Shown here piece by piece: positions 25,713 to 33,763 of a stretch of 64,000 nucleotides of DNA. The position numbers and the translations under genes were made by a program. The stretch comes from Thermoplasmata archaeon (GTDB lineage Archaea > Thermoplasmatota > Thermoplasmata > Lutacidiplasmatales > UBA184): NCBI GenBank assembly GCA_021802125.1, contig JAKAAX010000008.1, positions 1-64,000 of the forward strand. The letters are read 5' to 3'. Positions within the stretch are counted from its first letter, which is position 1. Every line of letters begins with the position of its first letter. The notes beneath the pieces are model-generated. The model searched no databases and was not told the DNA's origin. It worked only from the letters and a program-made list of their open reading frames with translations.

Positions 25713-26011
25713 TACCCCTCGTCGCACGCGTGCGCTCCGAAGGTGATGAAGCGCATGTCGCCGCGCTGATGCTTGATGGAACAGGGGCCCCACCCGCGGT
25801 CCTCCTCGCCGTACCACAGCGGGCAATCGCGGCAGTGCAGGGGCGGCAAGCGCACGTCGGGGTCGGCGACCTCCACGCGGGAGGGGACCGTTCGGGCCGA
25901 CCGACCGTGATGCCCCGCCGAGGCGTCCGCGGTGGCCGCCGTCTCGGGATGGGCCTCGGAAGGCGTACCTTCGAAGGGCTCCGAGGGCTCGCCGGGACGG
26001 TCCACCGTCAT
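25517..26011 (-). CDS. Cys-motif protein translationally coupled to FolD, function unknown
   Basis: The 164-residue protein contains a compact, conserved-looking block near residues 57-105: HCRDCPLWYGEEDRGWG, then CSIKHQRGDMRFITFG, then HACDEGY. The four cysteines with nearby histidines could hold a metal or Fe-S cluster. The N-terminal 50 residues are low complexity, and the C-terminal 60 are Ser/Arg/Lys-rich and lie antisense to the radical SAM gene (196-base overlap). The ATG overlaps the folD stop by ATGA, which supports real translation. The C-terminal part may be poorly conserved read-on until the next stop codon. I cannot name the family. Confidence 0.65.
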   Translation of the reverse strand: MTVDRPGEPSEPFEGTPSEAHPETAATADASAGHHGRSARTVPSRVEVADPDVRLPPLHCRDCPLWYGEEDRGWGPCSIKHQRGDMRFITFGAHACDEGYQPPVGLREGKGKGKAAGLSGVRSTSSASAVGYSSTSKQGKGKVRASRRRSAGSTSTRRRASSTK

Positions 26012-26985
26012 CGTGCACCCCCATCCTTCGCTCGCTCCCGGACCCGGTCCTCTCCCAGGAGCTCGTAGGCCCGGGCGCAGTTGCCCATCAGGTCGGCCAC
26101 GGTCACGGGTCCGACCCCTCCGGGGACCGGCGTGATCGCTCCCGCCCAGCCCTCGAGGTCGCGCGCGTCGGCGTCGCCCTCCATCCGGACCCCGGTCGGT
26201 CGGGAGGGGTCGGGGGTGGTCGAGAGGCCCACGTCCACCACGAACGCGCCCTGGGCGATGTTCGAGCGGCGCAGGAGCCCGGGGCGTCCCACGCAGGAGA
26301 TCACGATCTCGCCGGTGCGGAGGATCGAGTCCAGGTCCTTCGACCGCGAGTGCGCGACGGTGACCGTCGCATCTCCCTCGGGTCCGCGCAGGAGAAGCAG
26401 CAGGGCGGTGGGGATCCCGACGGTCTCCGACCGCCCGACGACCACGACCCTGCGTCCCTCCGGGCGGACCTGGTAGTGGAGGAGCAGGTCGCGGGAGGCC
26501 TGCGCGACGGCAGGGACCTGGACCGGACGGTGGGCGGCGAGGCGGCCCAGGTTCTCGCTCCCCACGCCGTCGACGTCCATCGCCGCGGGAAGGAGGGAGA
26601 CCGCCCGCAGGAAGTCGAGGGAGCCGGGGAGGGGATGCTGCAGGATCACGCCCGAGACCGACGGGTCCGACGCGAGGGCGCGGATCTTCGCCTCGAGGTC
26701 ATGCTGGGTGACGTCCTCCGGCAGCAACGTGGCGGAGAACTCGATCCCCGCGCGCTCGGCCATCTTGCCTTGCTGGCGCTGGTAGACGTTGAAGGGCCCG
26801 CCCTCGCCCACGGCGACGCTCGCCAGGAGCGGGGGGCCCCGGGCGTGCTTCTTGATCGATTCGACCCGACTGCGCGTGCGCGCGTACAGCTGGTCCGCGA
26901 GGGACCTGCCCTCCCAACGAAGTGTCCCGGAGGTTCCGATGGAGGAAGATCTGTCGGGAGCGGGGGTCGCGGGCGGTCCGCTCAT
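26008..26985 (-). CDS. folD: FolD-type methylenetetrahydrofolate dehydrogenase with altered cyclohydrolase site
   Basis: The 325-residue protein shows FolD landmarks: VSGVILQHPLPGSLDFL, DVDGVGSENLGRL, VVVVGRSETVGIPTALLLL, VISCVGRPGLL and ITPVPGGVGPVTVADLMGN. FolD normally oxidises methylene-THF to methenyl-THF and hydrolyses that to formyl-THF. The catalytic YxxxK motif reads Y68-QRQ-Q72, with glutamine where the family lysine belongs; a lysine remains two residues on (K74). In the human enzyme that lysine is needed for cyclohydrolase activity, so this protein may act mainly as a dehydrogenase. It is coupled by a four-base overlap to the Cys-motif gene downstream. The first 20 residues are low complexity. 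Confidence 0.9.
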   Translation of the reverse strand: MSGPPATPAPDRSSSIGTSGTLRWEGRSLADQLYARTRSRVESIKKHARGPPLLASVAVGEGGPFNVYQRQQGKMAERAGIEFSATLLPEDVTQHDLEAKIRALASDPSVSGVILQHPLPGSLDFLRAVSLLPAAMDVDGVGSENLGRLAAHRPVQVPAVAQASRDLLLHYQVRPEGRRVVVVGRSETVGIPTALLLLLRGPEGDATVTVAHSRSKDLDSILRTGEIVISCVGRPGLLRRSNIAQGAFVVDVGLSTTPDPSRPTGVRMEGDADARDLEGWAGAITPVPGGVGPVTVADLMGNCARAYELLGEDRVRERAKDGGAR

Positions 26986-27193
26986 GCCGTTCCACCTTGG
27001 TCCGGGGCCGTCAAGGCCACGTCCAGCTCCCGGCCTGCGGCCGAGACCAGCGTGGGGGGATATGATGACTCGGTGCCAGCGGGTGTGGTCGCGGGCAGCA
27101 AGGGTTTATGGTGTGTGGCCGTGCTATTTGAACCGGGAATCGACGGCTTGAGGACGACCAGGCGACCATTCTGCCGTCAGAGGTAGGGGGAGA

Positions 27194-29209
27194 ATGTCCG
27201 CACCCACGCGTGGCCCAGACCCGGCGCTCACCCCGGGCGACGTGGATTCCTGGGTCCGCACCCAGCCCTTCACCACCACGCAGGACGTGGAGGTCCCTCC
27301 GCGGCTGCTCGACCAGGTGATCGGCCAGGACGACGCGGTGGAGGTGGCCAAGAAGGCCGCGACGCAGAAGCGTCACATGATCCTGATCGGGGAGCCCGGG
27401 ACCGGGAAGAGCATGCTCGCCCGGGCGATGGTCGACTTCATGCCCAAGGAGCCGCTCCAAGACATCCTCGCCTACCCCAACGCCGAGGACCCGAACGAGC
27501 CGAAGGTCCGTGTCGTCCCGGCGAGCAAGGGGAAGGAGATCGTTGCGGCCCAGAAGCTCGCCGCGGCGCAGAAGAAGGAGAACCGCGCCCTGGCCTTCCT
27601 GGCGCTCGGGGTCCTGCTCATCGCCCTGGACGTCTACGTCTTCCTCATCGACAAGAGCGTGACGGACCTGATCCTGATCGGCCTCTTCTCGCTCTTCATC
27701 TTCATGATGCTCCTCCTGTTCGTCCGCGTCGCCAGCGCGAAGCCGGACAGCTCGGAGATCGTCGCGAAGCTGCTCATCGGGCATGGCTCGGACGAGAAGC
27801 CCCCCTTCATCGACGCCACCGGTGCCCACGCGGGCGCGCTGCTGGGCGACGTGAAGCACGACCCCTACCAGTCGGGCGGGCTCGAAACGCCTCCGCACGA
27901 ACGGGTCGAGGTCGGGGCCATCCACAAGGCGCACGGTGGAGTGCTCTTCATCGACGAGATCCATCTGCTGAAGCCGGAGAGCCAGCACGCGCTCCTGACC
28001 GCGCTCCAGGAGCGCAAGTTCCCGATCGTCGGGCAGTCCGAGCGCTCCGCAGGGGCCATGGTGAAGACCGAGCCGGTGCCCTGCGACTTCATCCTGGTCG
28101 CGGCGGGGAACCTGGACTCGGTCCAGGAGATGCACCCCGCCCTCCGCAGCCGCATCCGCGGCTACGGGTACGAGGTGTTCGTCAAGTCGACGATGCCCGA
28201 CACCGTGGCGAACCGGCAGAAGCTGGTCCGCTTCGTCGCTCAGGAGGTCGTGAAGGACAAGAAGATCCCACACTTCCACCGCGGCGCGGTCGCGGAGATC
28301 CTCCGCGAGGCGCAGCGCCGCTCGGGCCGGGCGGGCCAGCTGACCCTCCGGCTGAGGGAGCTGGGCGGGCTCATCCGCGTCGCCGGGGACATCGCCAACT
28401 CGGAGGGCGCGAAGGTCGTCGAGTCCGAGCACGTCCTGCGTGCGAAGAAGGCCTCGCGCTCGCTCGAGCAGCAGATCGCCGAGCGGATGATCCAGCGCCG
28501 GCAGGACTACCGGATGTTCAGCACCGAAGGGAGCGCGGTGGGGGTCGTCAACGGCCTCGCCGCCCTGGTCGGCCAGGAGGGCATGACGGAGTTCTCCGGC
28601 ATCGTCCTTCCCATCGTGGCCGAGGTCACCCCTGCCCAGACCACCGGCGGGGGGGCTGTGGTCGCGACGGGAAAGCTCGGGGAGATCGCCAAGGAGGCCG
28701 TCCAGAACGTCTCCGCGCTGATCAAGAAGTACACGGGGGAGGACATCTCCCGCTACGACATCCACATCCAGTTCGTCGGGACCCACGAGGGGGTGGAGGG
28801 CGACAGCGCCTCCGTCTCCATCGCCACGGCCGTCATCAGCGCGCTCGAGGGGGTCCCCGTGGACCAGCGCCTGGGCATGACCGGCTCGCTCTCCATCCGC
28901 GGCACGGTCCTCCCCGTGGGAGGGGTGACCGCGAAGGTCGAGGCCGCCTCCGACGCGGGCATCCAGCGCGTCCTCATCCCCGAGGACAACATGGGCGACC
29001 TGATGCTCGAGCCCCGGTTCAAGGAGAAGGTCGAGGTCATCCCCGTCCGCACGCTCCGGGACGTGCTCAAGTACGCGCTCGTCGGCATGGAGGAGAAGAA
29101 GGCCTCGCTCCTGGAGCGCCTCGCGGACCGCATGGTGCGCGTGAGGGGCGACCTGCCGCCCGTCGTCTCGCCGAGCCCCCCGTCGTTGGCCTCTCCGAAG
29201 CCGAACTAG
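27194..29209 (+). CDS. lonB: Archaeal membrane-bound Lon protease (LonB)
   Basis: The 671-residue ATP-dependent protease is anchored on the cytoplasmic side of the membrane and degrades damaged and regulatory proteins. The AAA+ domain has Walker A GEPGTGKS (66-73) and Walker B FIDEIH (252-257). Two transmembrane helices (about 133-152 and 157-179) are inserted between them, as in all archaeal LonB. The protease domain has the Ser-Lys dyad, S538 in EGDSAS and K581 in [10 protein letters not shown]. The bacterial N-terminal Lon domain is absent. ATG at 27194 follows a purine-rich AGGTAGGGGGAGA site. TATA-like stretches lie near 27104-27111 and 27124-27131. Confidence 0.97.
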   Translation: MSAPTRGPDPALTPGDVDSWVRTQPFTTTQDVEVPPRLLDQVIGQDDAVEVAKKAATQKRHMILIGEPGTGKSMLARAMVDFMPKEPLQDILAYPNAEDPNEPKVRVVPASKGKEIVAAQKLAAAQKKENRALAFLALGVLLIALDVYVFLIDKSVTDLILIGLFSLFIFMMLLLFVRVASAKPDSSEIVAKLLIGHGSDEKPPFIDATGAHAGALLGDVKHDPYQSGGLETPPHERVEVGAIHKAHGGVLFIDEIHLLKPESQHALLTALQERKFPIVGQSERSAGAMVKTEPVPCDFILVAAGNLDSVQEMHPALRSRIRGYGYEVFVKSTMPDTVANRQKLVRFVAQEVVKDKKIPHFHRGAVAEILREAQRRSGRAGQLTLRLRELGGLIRVAGDIANSEGAKVVESEHVLRAKKASRSLEQQIAERMIQRRQDYRMFSTEGSAVGVVNGLAALVGQEGMTEFSGIVLPIVAEVTPAQTTGGGAVVATGKLGEIAKEAVQNVSALIKKYTGEDISRYDIHIQFVGTHEGVEGDSASVSIATAVISALEGVPVDQRLGMTGSLSIRGTVLPVGGVTAKVEAASDAGIQRVLIPEDNMGDLMLEPRFKEKVEVIPVRTLRDVLKYALVGMEEKKASLLERLADRMVRVRGDLPPVVSPSPPSLASPKPN

Positions 29210-29233
29210 GGGTGCGGGGGGACCCGACGCTCG

Positions 29234-29482
29234 ATGCCCCGAGCCGCCGGTCGCCGTCCATCCTTGCCCACCCACCTCACCGCTCCCCACTTCACGGAGC
29301 AGGAGGCCGAGGACGAAGAGGAGATGCCGCGGCAAGGTCGCCCTTGCTACGTGTTCAATCCGATCCTCAAGCGCAACTTGGACGACACCGCCTGCGAGCA
29401 TTGCCGCTTCTACCTGACCTCCCGCTGCCCGCATCTCGAAGAGTTCATGGAAGACCTCGAGGAAATGAGCCCCGAAGGGTGA
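29234..29482 (+). CDS. Small four-cysteine protein, function unknown
   Basis: The 82-residue protein has four cysteines (C38, C54, C57, C65) in a PCYVFNPILKR...ACEHCRFYLTSRCPHLEEF arrangement that could bind zinc or an Fe-S cluster. An acidic stretch precedes them and an acidic helix (FMEDLEEMSPEG) ends the protein. An internal ATG at 29324 would give a 52-residue version containing all the cysteines. It lies 24 bases after lonB and 61 bases before the toroid-protein gene on the same strand. I do not recognise the family. Confidence 0.65.
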   Translation: MPRAAGRRPSLPTHLTAPHFTEQEAEDEEEMPRQGRPCYVFNPILKRNLDDTACEHCRFYLTSRCPHLEEFMEDLEEMSPEG

Positions 29483-29543
29483 ACCTCGCGCCGCGACGGG
29501 CCCGGTCCGCACGCCTCATCCCTGCCGGGGGCTAGCGCCCTCC

Positions 29544-30506
29544 GTGCTCCCCGCAACGCTCCGACGCTTCCTGCTCAAGGACACAGACCCCAGCGTGCGC
29601 CATCAGACGCTTCGCGACCTTCTTGACCGCCCCGTTTCCGACCCCGCGAGGGAGTCCGCTCGCCGACAGATCGGGCGCGACGGGTGGGCGGCCCGCATCC
29701 TCGGGCTGCAACAACGGGAGGGGCACTGGGAGACGTTCCGGGGGCGCGGGGGAGAACTCTACGACCCGAAGTACATCGCGACGAACTGGAGGCTCATCGT
29801 CCTCGCCGACCTGGGCATGACCCGCCACGACCCCCGCATCCGTCGTGCCTCCGAGCTCCTGACGGCCGCGTGGTCCCGCCGCGGGTACGGCGCGCTCGGG
29901 GGTCAGGGGAGCGAGGTGTGCATCACCGGGAACTTTGCGCGGACGATGACCCGGTTCGGCTACCTCGAGGAGAAGCACGTCCAGCGGTCCTTCGAGTGGC
30001 TCGTCAAGGCCCAGAAGTCGGACGGGGGCTGGCACTGCTTCCCGTCCAAGACGGGGACCCTGGATGGGTGGGAGGCGATGGCCGCCTTCGCGGCCGTCCC
30101 ACCGCCGAAGCGGCCCGCGGCGATGCAGCGGGCGATCGAACGCGGGGCCGAGTTCTACCTCGAGCGGCGTCTCCTGCGGGAGTCCGACGGAAGCCGCTAC
30201 GCCCCCTGGGAGCGCATCCATTACCCGAACCACTACTACTACGACTTCCTGCTCGGGCTCGATTTCCTGACGGGCCTCGGCTTCGGGGAGGACCGCCGGC
30301 TCCGTCCCGCGCTCGACCTCCTCGAACGCAAGCGGAGGCAGGACGGGACGTGGGCGCTGGAGCGACACCACCCGGATCTCGAACCCGACGATCCCTACCA
30401 TCCCCGCACGCCGCTCTACCCCTTCGTGTTGGAGCACGTCGGCCTCCCGAGCCGATGGGCCACGCTCGTCGCCCTCCGGGTCCTGCGGCGCGCGGGGCGG
30501 CTCTAG
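29544..30506 (+). CDS. Prenyltransferase/squalene cyclase-like alpha/alpha-toroid protein
   Basis: The 320-residue protein contains QW-like repeats of the terpene-cyclase/prenyltransferase toroid fold: LQQREGHWE, KAQKSDGGWHCF and KRRQDGTWALE, spaced among helices. Catalytic motifs of squalene-hopene cyclase (DXDD) are not visible, so a lipid-cyclising function is not supported. Proteins of this sort are often annotated only by fold. A cluster of aromatic residues (HYPNHYYYDFLLGLDFL) could line the toroid cavity. The start is GTG at 29544. A function in lipid metabolism is possible but not shown. Confidence 0.8.
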   Translation: MLPATLRRFLLKDTDPSVRHQTLRDLLDRPVSDPARESARRQIGRDGWAARILGLQQREGHWETFRGRGGELYDPKYIATNWRLIVLADLGMTRHDPRIRRASELLTAAWSRRGYGALGGQGSEVCITGNFARTMTRFGYLEEKHVQRSFEWLVKAQKSDGGWHCFPSKTGTLDGWEAMAAFAAVPPPKRPAAMQRAIERGAEFYLERRLLRESDGSRYAPWERIHYPNHYYYDFLLGLDFLTGLGFGEDRRLRPALDLLERKRRQDGTWALERHHPDLEPDDPYHPRTPLYPFVLEHVGLPSRWATLVALRVLRRAGRL

Positions 30507-30566
30507 TCGCCGTCGCCCAAGGTCTCATACGAGGAGGGCGTACCCCCGGGAAGGAGGCCGGCGACC

Positions 30567-31169
30567 GTGAGGGGGCTCTACGTGGGGCGGTTCCAGCCCT
30601 TCCACAACGGCCATCTTGAGCTCATCCAGCACATCGACCGCACGTTCCACCCGGACGAGCTCCTGGTCGGGATCGGGAGCGCGCAGACCTCCCACACGCT
30701 GCGGGACCCTTTCACCGCCGGGGAGCGGTTCGAGATGATCACCCGGGCGCTCGCGGCCGAGCGCTTCGAAGGGTACTGGCCCATCCCGATCCCGGACCTT
30801 GACCGTCACGCGGTCTGGGTGGCCCACGTGAGGTCGCTCCTCCCCCGCTTCGAGCAGGTCTACTCCAACGACCCGCTCACGGTCCATCTCTTCCAGACCG
30901 CCGGCTACGAGGTCCCCCGGCTCCCGTTCTTCAACCGCGGACAGTACGAGGGGACGGAGGTGCGCCGGAGGATGGCGCAGGGCGAGCCCTGGGAGGCGCT
31001 CGTCCCCGTGGCCGTCCGCGTCTTCCTGGAAGAGATTAATGGGGTCGAGCGGGTGCGCTGGCTCGCGGGCTCACCGGAAGCGGCGAGGCTCGCCCGAGGA
31101 GATCATGCCCCAGCAGGAGCCCCGCTCCGACCTGCCCCGTCCATCGACGAACCCCAAAAAGGGAAGTGA
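30567..31169 (+). CDS. nadM: Nicotinamide-nucleotide adenylyltransferase
   Basis: The 200-residue nucleotidyltransferase joins NMN and ATP to form NAD. The (H/T)xGH motif is in GRFQPFHNGH (H13, H16), and the second signature is YEGTEVRRRM in place of the family ISGTxIR. Length of the conserved part matches archaeal NadM (about 170-180 residues); the last 30 residues are an Ala/Pro/Arg-rich tail that overlaps the next gene by 65 bases. The GTG start is preceded by AAGGAGG with good spacing. Confidence 0.94.
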   Translation: MRGLYVGRFQPFHNGHLELIQHIDRTFHPDELLVGIGSAQTSHTLRDPFTAGERFEMITRALAAERFEGYWPIPIPDLDRHAVWVAHVRSLLPRFEQVYSNDPLTVHLFQTAGYEVPRLPFFNRGQYEGTEVRRRMAQGEPWEALVPVAVRVFLEEINGVERVRWLAGSPEAARLARGDHAPAGAPLRPAPSIDEPQKGK

Positions 31170-32355
31170 GGGCCCGAAGTCGGTCGAGGGGCCCGACTGG
31201 TCCTTCGACACCGTCGCGGTCCACGGGGCGCACCAGCCGGACCTGAACGCGGGTTCGGTCATCCCACCCATCTACCAGACCTCCACGTACCACTACCCCG
31301 AGCCCTTCTCGGAAGCGCGCGAGCATGGGAAGGTGCACCTCTACACCCGCCTCGACAATCCGAACCACACGCAGGCGAGCGAAGTGATCCGCCGTCTGGA
31401 GGGTGCGGAGGCCGGACGGGTCTACGCCTCGGGGATGGCGGCGCTCTCCGCCCCCCTCCTGGGCCTCCTCCGGCAGGGGGACGAGGTCGTCGCGCTGGAG
31501 GACCTCTACGGCAACTCCGTTACGCTGCTGAGGGACGAGTTCCCCCGTTTCGGGCTGTCGGTCCGTTGGGTCCCCTCCGAAAGCTCCTCCGAGGTCGCGA
31601 GCTTCCTGACCCCGCGCACCCGCCTCCTCCTGCTCGAGAGCCCCACGAACCCCACGCTCCGCGTCCACGACATCGCGCTCTGGGCCAAGGCGGCCCACGG
31701 GGCGGGGGCGCTGCTCCTCGTGGACAACACCTTCGCGAGCCCGGTGAACCAGAACCCGCTCGCGCACGGGGCGGACCTCGTGATGCACTCGGCGACGAAG
31801 TCCCTGGGCGGTCACTCCGACATCATCGCGGGCGCGCTCGTCGGGAGCGAGGCCATCCTCCAGAAGCTGGACGCCTTCTCCCACGCCGCGGGGGCGACGC
31901 TCGACCCGATGGCCGCGTTCCTGCTCGTGAGAGGGATCAAGACGCTCCCGCTCCGGGTCCGGCGCCAGAACGAGAACGGCAAGGCCGTGGTGGAGGCGCT
32001 CCGGTCGCACCCGAAGATCGAGCGGATCCACTATCCAGGTAGCGCGAGCCCGGAGGAGGAGAGGATCGCCGCCCGCCAGATGCGAGGGCGGACCGGAATG
32101 GTCTCGATCGTGGTGCGCGGAGGCCGCGAGGGGGCCCGGCGCTTCATGGGAGGGCTTCGGATCGTGCACGCTGCGAGCAGCCTCGGCGGCGTGGAGAGCC
32201 TGGCCAGCATGCCGGTGGAGACCTCCCACCGCAAGCTCTCGGCGGAGGAGCTCGCACGGCGAGGGATCGCGGAAGGGATGGTCCGCCTCTCGTTCGGCAT
32301 CGAGGACGCGCAGGACCTGGTCCGGGACCTGGAGAGGGCCCTCGAACAGGTCTAG
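31105..32355 (+). CDS. Cystathionine gamma-synthase / methionine gamma-lyase family PLP enzyme (second copy)
   Basis: The 416-residue enzyme belongs to the Cys/Met metabolism PLP family. The PLP lysine is K232 in HSATKSLGGHSD; YTRLDNPNHTQASEVIRRLEG and SLGGVESLASMPVETSHR are family blocks. It is a clear paralogue of the 11.4-12.6 kb enzyme but diverged (SVIPPIYQTSTY versus NVPVYLTSTY), so the two likely differ in substrate, one making or cleaving cystathionine and the other perhaps using O-acyl-homoserine or methionine. ATG at 31105 is preceded by GAGGAG and gives a sensible N-terminus. The frame overlaps the nadM tail by 65 bases. Confidence 0.92.
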   Translation: MPQQEPRSDLPRPSTNPKKGSEGPKSVEGPDWSFDTVAVHGAHQPDLNAGSVIPPIYQTSTYHYPEPFSEAREHGKVHLYTRLDNPNHTQASEVIRRLEGAEAGRVYASGMAALSAPLLGLLRQGDEVVALEDLYGNSVTLLRDEFPRFGLSVRWVPSESSSEVASFLTPRTRLLLLESPTNPTLRVHDIALWAKAAHGAGALLLVDNTFASPVNQNPLAHGADLVMHSATKSLGGHSDIIAGALVGSEAILQKLDAFSHAAGATLDPMAAFLLVRGIKTLPLRVRRQNENGKAVVEALRSHPKIERIHYPGSASPEEERIAARQMRGRTGMVSIVVRGGREGARRFMGGLRIVHAASSLGGVESLASMPVETSHRKLSAEELARRGIAEGMVRLSFGIEDAQDLVRDLERALEQV

Positions 32356-32357
32356 TC

Positions 32358-32400
32358 GAGTCCTCCGCGCGCCCCCCCTCGGGGAGCGCGCAGGAGGCTC
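32358..32400. terminator. Strong hairpin between convergent genes
   Basis: A long inverted repeat lies between the stop of the PLP-enzyme gene (32355) and the stop of the GNAT gene (32408). The arm CCTCCGCGCGC at 32362-32372 pairs with GCGCGCAGGAGG at 32386-32397 with one bulged A, extended inward by C-G pairs and outward by GAG/CTC. There is no T-tract. It could stop or stabilise transcripts from both sides. Confidence 0.45.
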
Positions 32401-32407
32401 GGAGGGA

Positions 32408-33394
32408 TCAGCGCCCCGGTAGTTCGCGGGCCCAGAACGCGCTCTCGGTACCGCTCACGGTCTCGAACCCGAGCGAGCTGTAGAGCCGGAACGCGGACGC
32501 GTTCTCCCGGATCACGTTGAGCTCGAGCTCACGCTCTCCCATCGGCCCCAACGACCCCAGGGTGGCCACGAGCAACGCACGGCCCAGCCCCCGCCCCTGC
32601 GCCGCAGGCTTCACGAAGAGGCCGATGAGCAGCGGACAACGGGAGGGGGGATGCGTGACGAGGCTCGCTCCCAGAAGTTCGCCTCCGTCGTCCCGCCCCA
32701 CGAAGGACGCCTCACGGACCCACGGGCCCCAGACCTCCCGGACGAGGCCTTCGAGGAGCTCCTCTCCGTCCCCCTGAAGGTCGCCGCTTTCCACCCACAG
32801 GCGGTCGTTGCTCTTCTCGAAGGACTCCATGTAGAGCGAGAGGAGCGCGTCGCGATCCGCTCCCGAGGTGCCCTCGATCCGACAGGGGAGCGGGGAGCGC
32901 GGAATGCCCGAGGGAGGTGAGGGAGGTGGAGGAGGTGAAGGAGGCGGTGGGAGCGGAAGGACCGGACGGCGCATCGCCACCCGGAGGTAGCGGCGGAACC
33001 CGCGGGGAGAGAGCAGGTCGGCGAGGCTGGACGGGGAGATCCCCGGCACGGCCTCGGGAAGCGCCGCGATGGGGGCTTTCGGGCCCGGCGGGGCCTCTTC
33101 GAGGAGAGCTAGGAACCGGGCGAGAGCCCCGGGGTTCCGGTACCCGAGGCTCAGATAGAGGTGGGAGACCCTGCGCCCGACCTCAGGAGAGATGCGCCAG
33201 ACCGCGAGCGCGACCCCGTCGTCCTTGGGCCCGATCCAGACCGCCCCGTCACAGCGCCCTCCTCGGACGGCCTCGCGCAACCCCGGAAGAACGGCCGAAA
33301 GTCCGGGGCGCGCGGAGGCTTCCGCCGTCTCCTCGTACTCCTCCAGAAGTCGCAGGCCCTCCTCGCGGGCCTCTCGGAGTGCGACGATCTCCAT
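32408..33394 (-). CDS. GNAT-family N-acetyltransferase
   Basis: The 328-residue protein ends in a GNAT domain with the acetyl-CoA loop VKPAAQGRGLGRALL and the typical ENASAFRLYSSLGFETV C-terminus. The N-terminal half (about 1-145) has a degenerate GNAT-like pattern, and a proline-rich linker (PLPPPPSPPPPPSPP) separates the halves, so it may be a tandem GNAT. The acceptor is unknown. The reading frame is open to 33478, inside the tRNA gene, but the ATG at 33394 lies about 44 bases from a TATA box and clear of the tRNA, so it is preferred. Confidence 0.82.
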   Translation of the reverse strand: MEIVALREAREEGLRLLEEYEETAEASARPGLSAVLPGLREAVRGGRCDGAVWIGPKDDGVALAVWRISPEVGRRVSHLYLSLGYRNPGALARFLALLEEAPPGPKAPIAALPEAVPGISPSSLADLLSPRGFRRYLRVAMRRPVLPLPPPPSPPPPPSPPSGIPRSPLPCRIEGTSGADRDALLSLYMESFEKSNDRLWVESGDLQGDGEELLEGLVREVWGPWVREASFVGRDDGGELLGASLVTHPPSRCPLLIGLFVKPAAQGRGLGRALLVATLGSLGPMGERELELNVIRENASAFRLYSSLGFETVSGTESAFWARELPGR

Positions 33395-33433
33395 CAAGGG
33401 CTGCTCGACCGCAGGCGGGAGCGCCGTGCGTGA

Positions 33434-33442
33434 GATATATAC
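33434..33442. promoter_or_regulatory. Palindromic TATA box shared by tRNA-Thr and the GNAT gene
   Basis: GATATATAC is near-palindromic. It is centred 36 bases before the tRNA-Thr 5' end on the plus strand and 44 bases before the GNAT start on the minus strand. It is the only AT-rich element between the two divergent genes. Confidence 0.55.
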
Positions 33443-33473
33443 GGGGCGGTCGTGGCGGGCGCGGTGCGTCCAC

Positions 33474-33546
33474 GCCACCGTAGCTCAGTTGGCGGAGCGG
33501 CTGATTCGTAATCAGCAGGTCGGGGGTTCAAATCCCTCCGGTGGCT
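33474..33546 (+). tRNA. tRNA-Thr (CGU anticodon)
   Basis: The acceptor arms GCCACCG (33474-33480) and CGGTGGC (33539-33545) pair perfectly. The D stem is GCTC/GAGC, the anticodon stem GCTGA/TCAGC encloses the loop TTCGTAA with anticodon CGT, and the T loop is TTCAAAT. The discriminator base is T, as expected for archaeal tRNA-Thr. There is no intron, and CCA is not encoded. It reads ACG codons. Confidence 0.95.
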
Positions 33547-33763
33547 TCCTCGCCCTCGTCTGGCCAGGGCCCCCTCCCGGTCCGTCCCGCCCTGCACACG
33601 AGCGGAACTCGCTCCAGGAAATGCGGGATAGACCTCCCTCGGAAAAGGCCGGGGGCGGAGCGCTCCCCCCGCCAAAGTTCCCTGGCGCTCTACCCACGAA
33701 GGGCACGATGCCAAGCTCGCCCGGGTCCCCCGCGCGCGGCCATCCTCCCGCGGGAGGTCATCT

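Noticed and set aside
27011..29512. An 833-codon minus-strand frame
   Set aside because: It is the shadow of lonB; the composition (Asp/His/Arg/Leu/Gly repeats) matches antisense translation rather than a protein.
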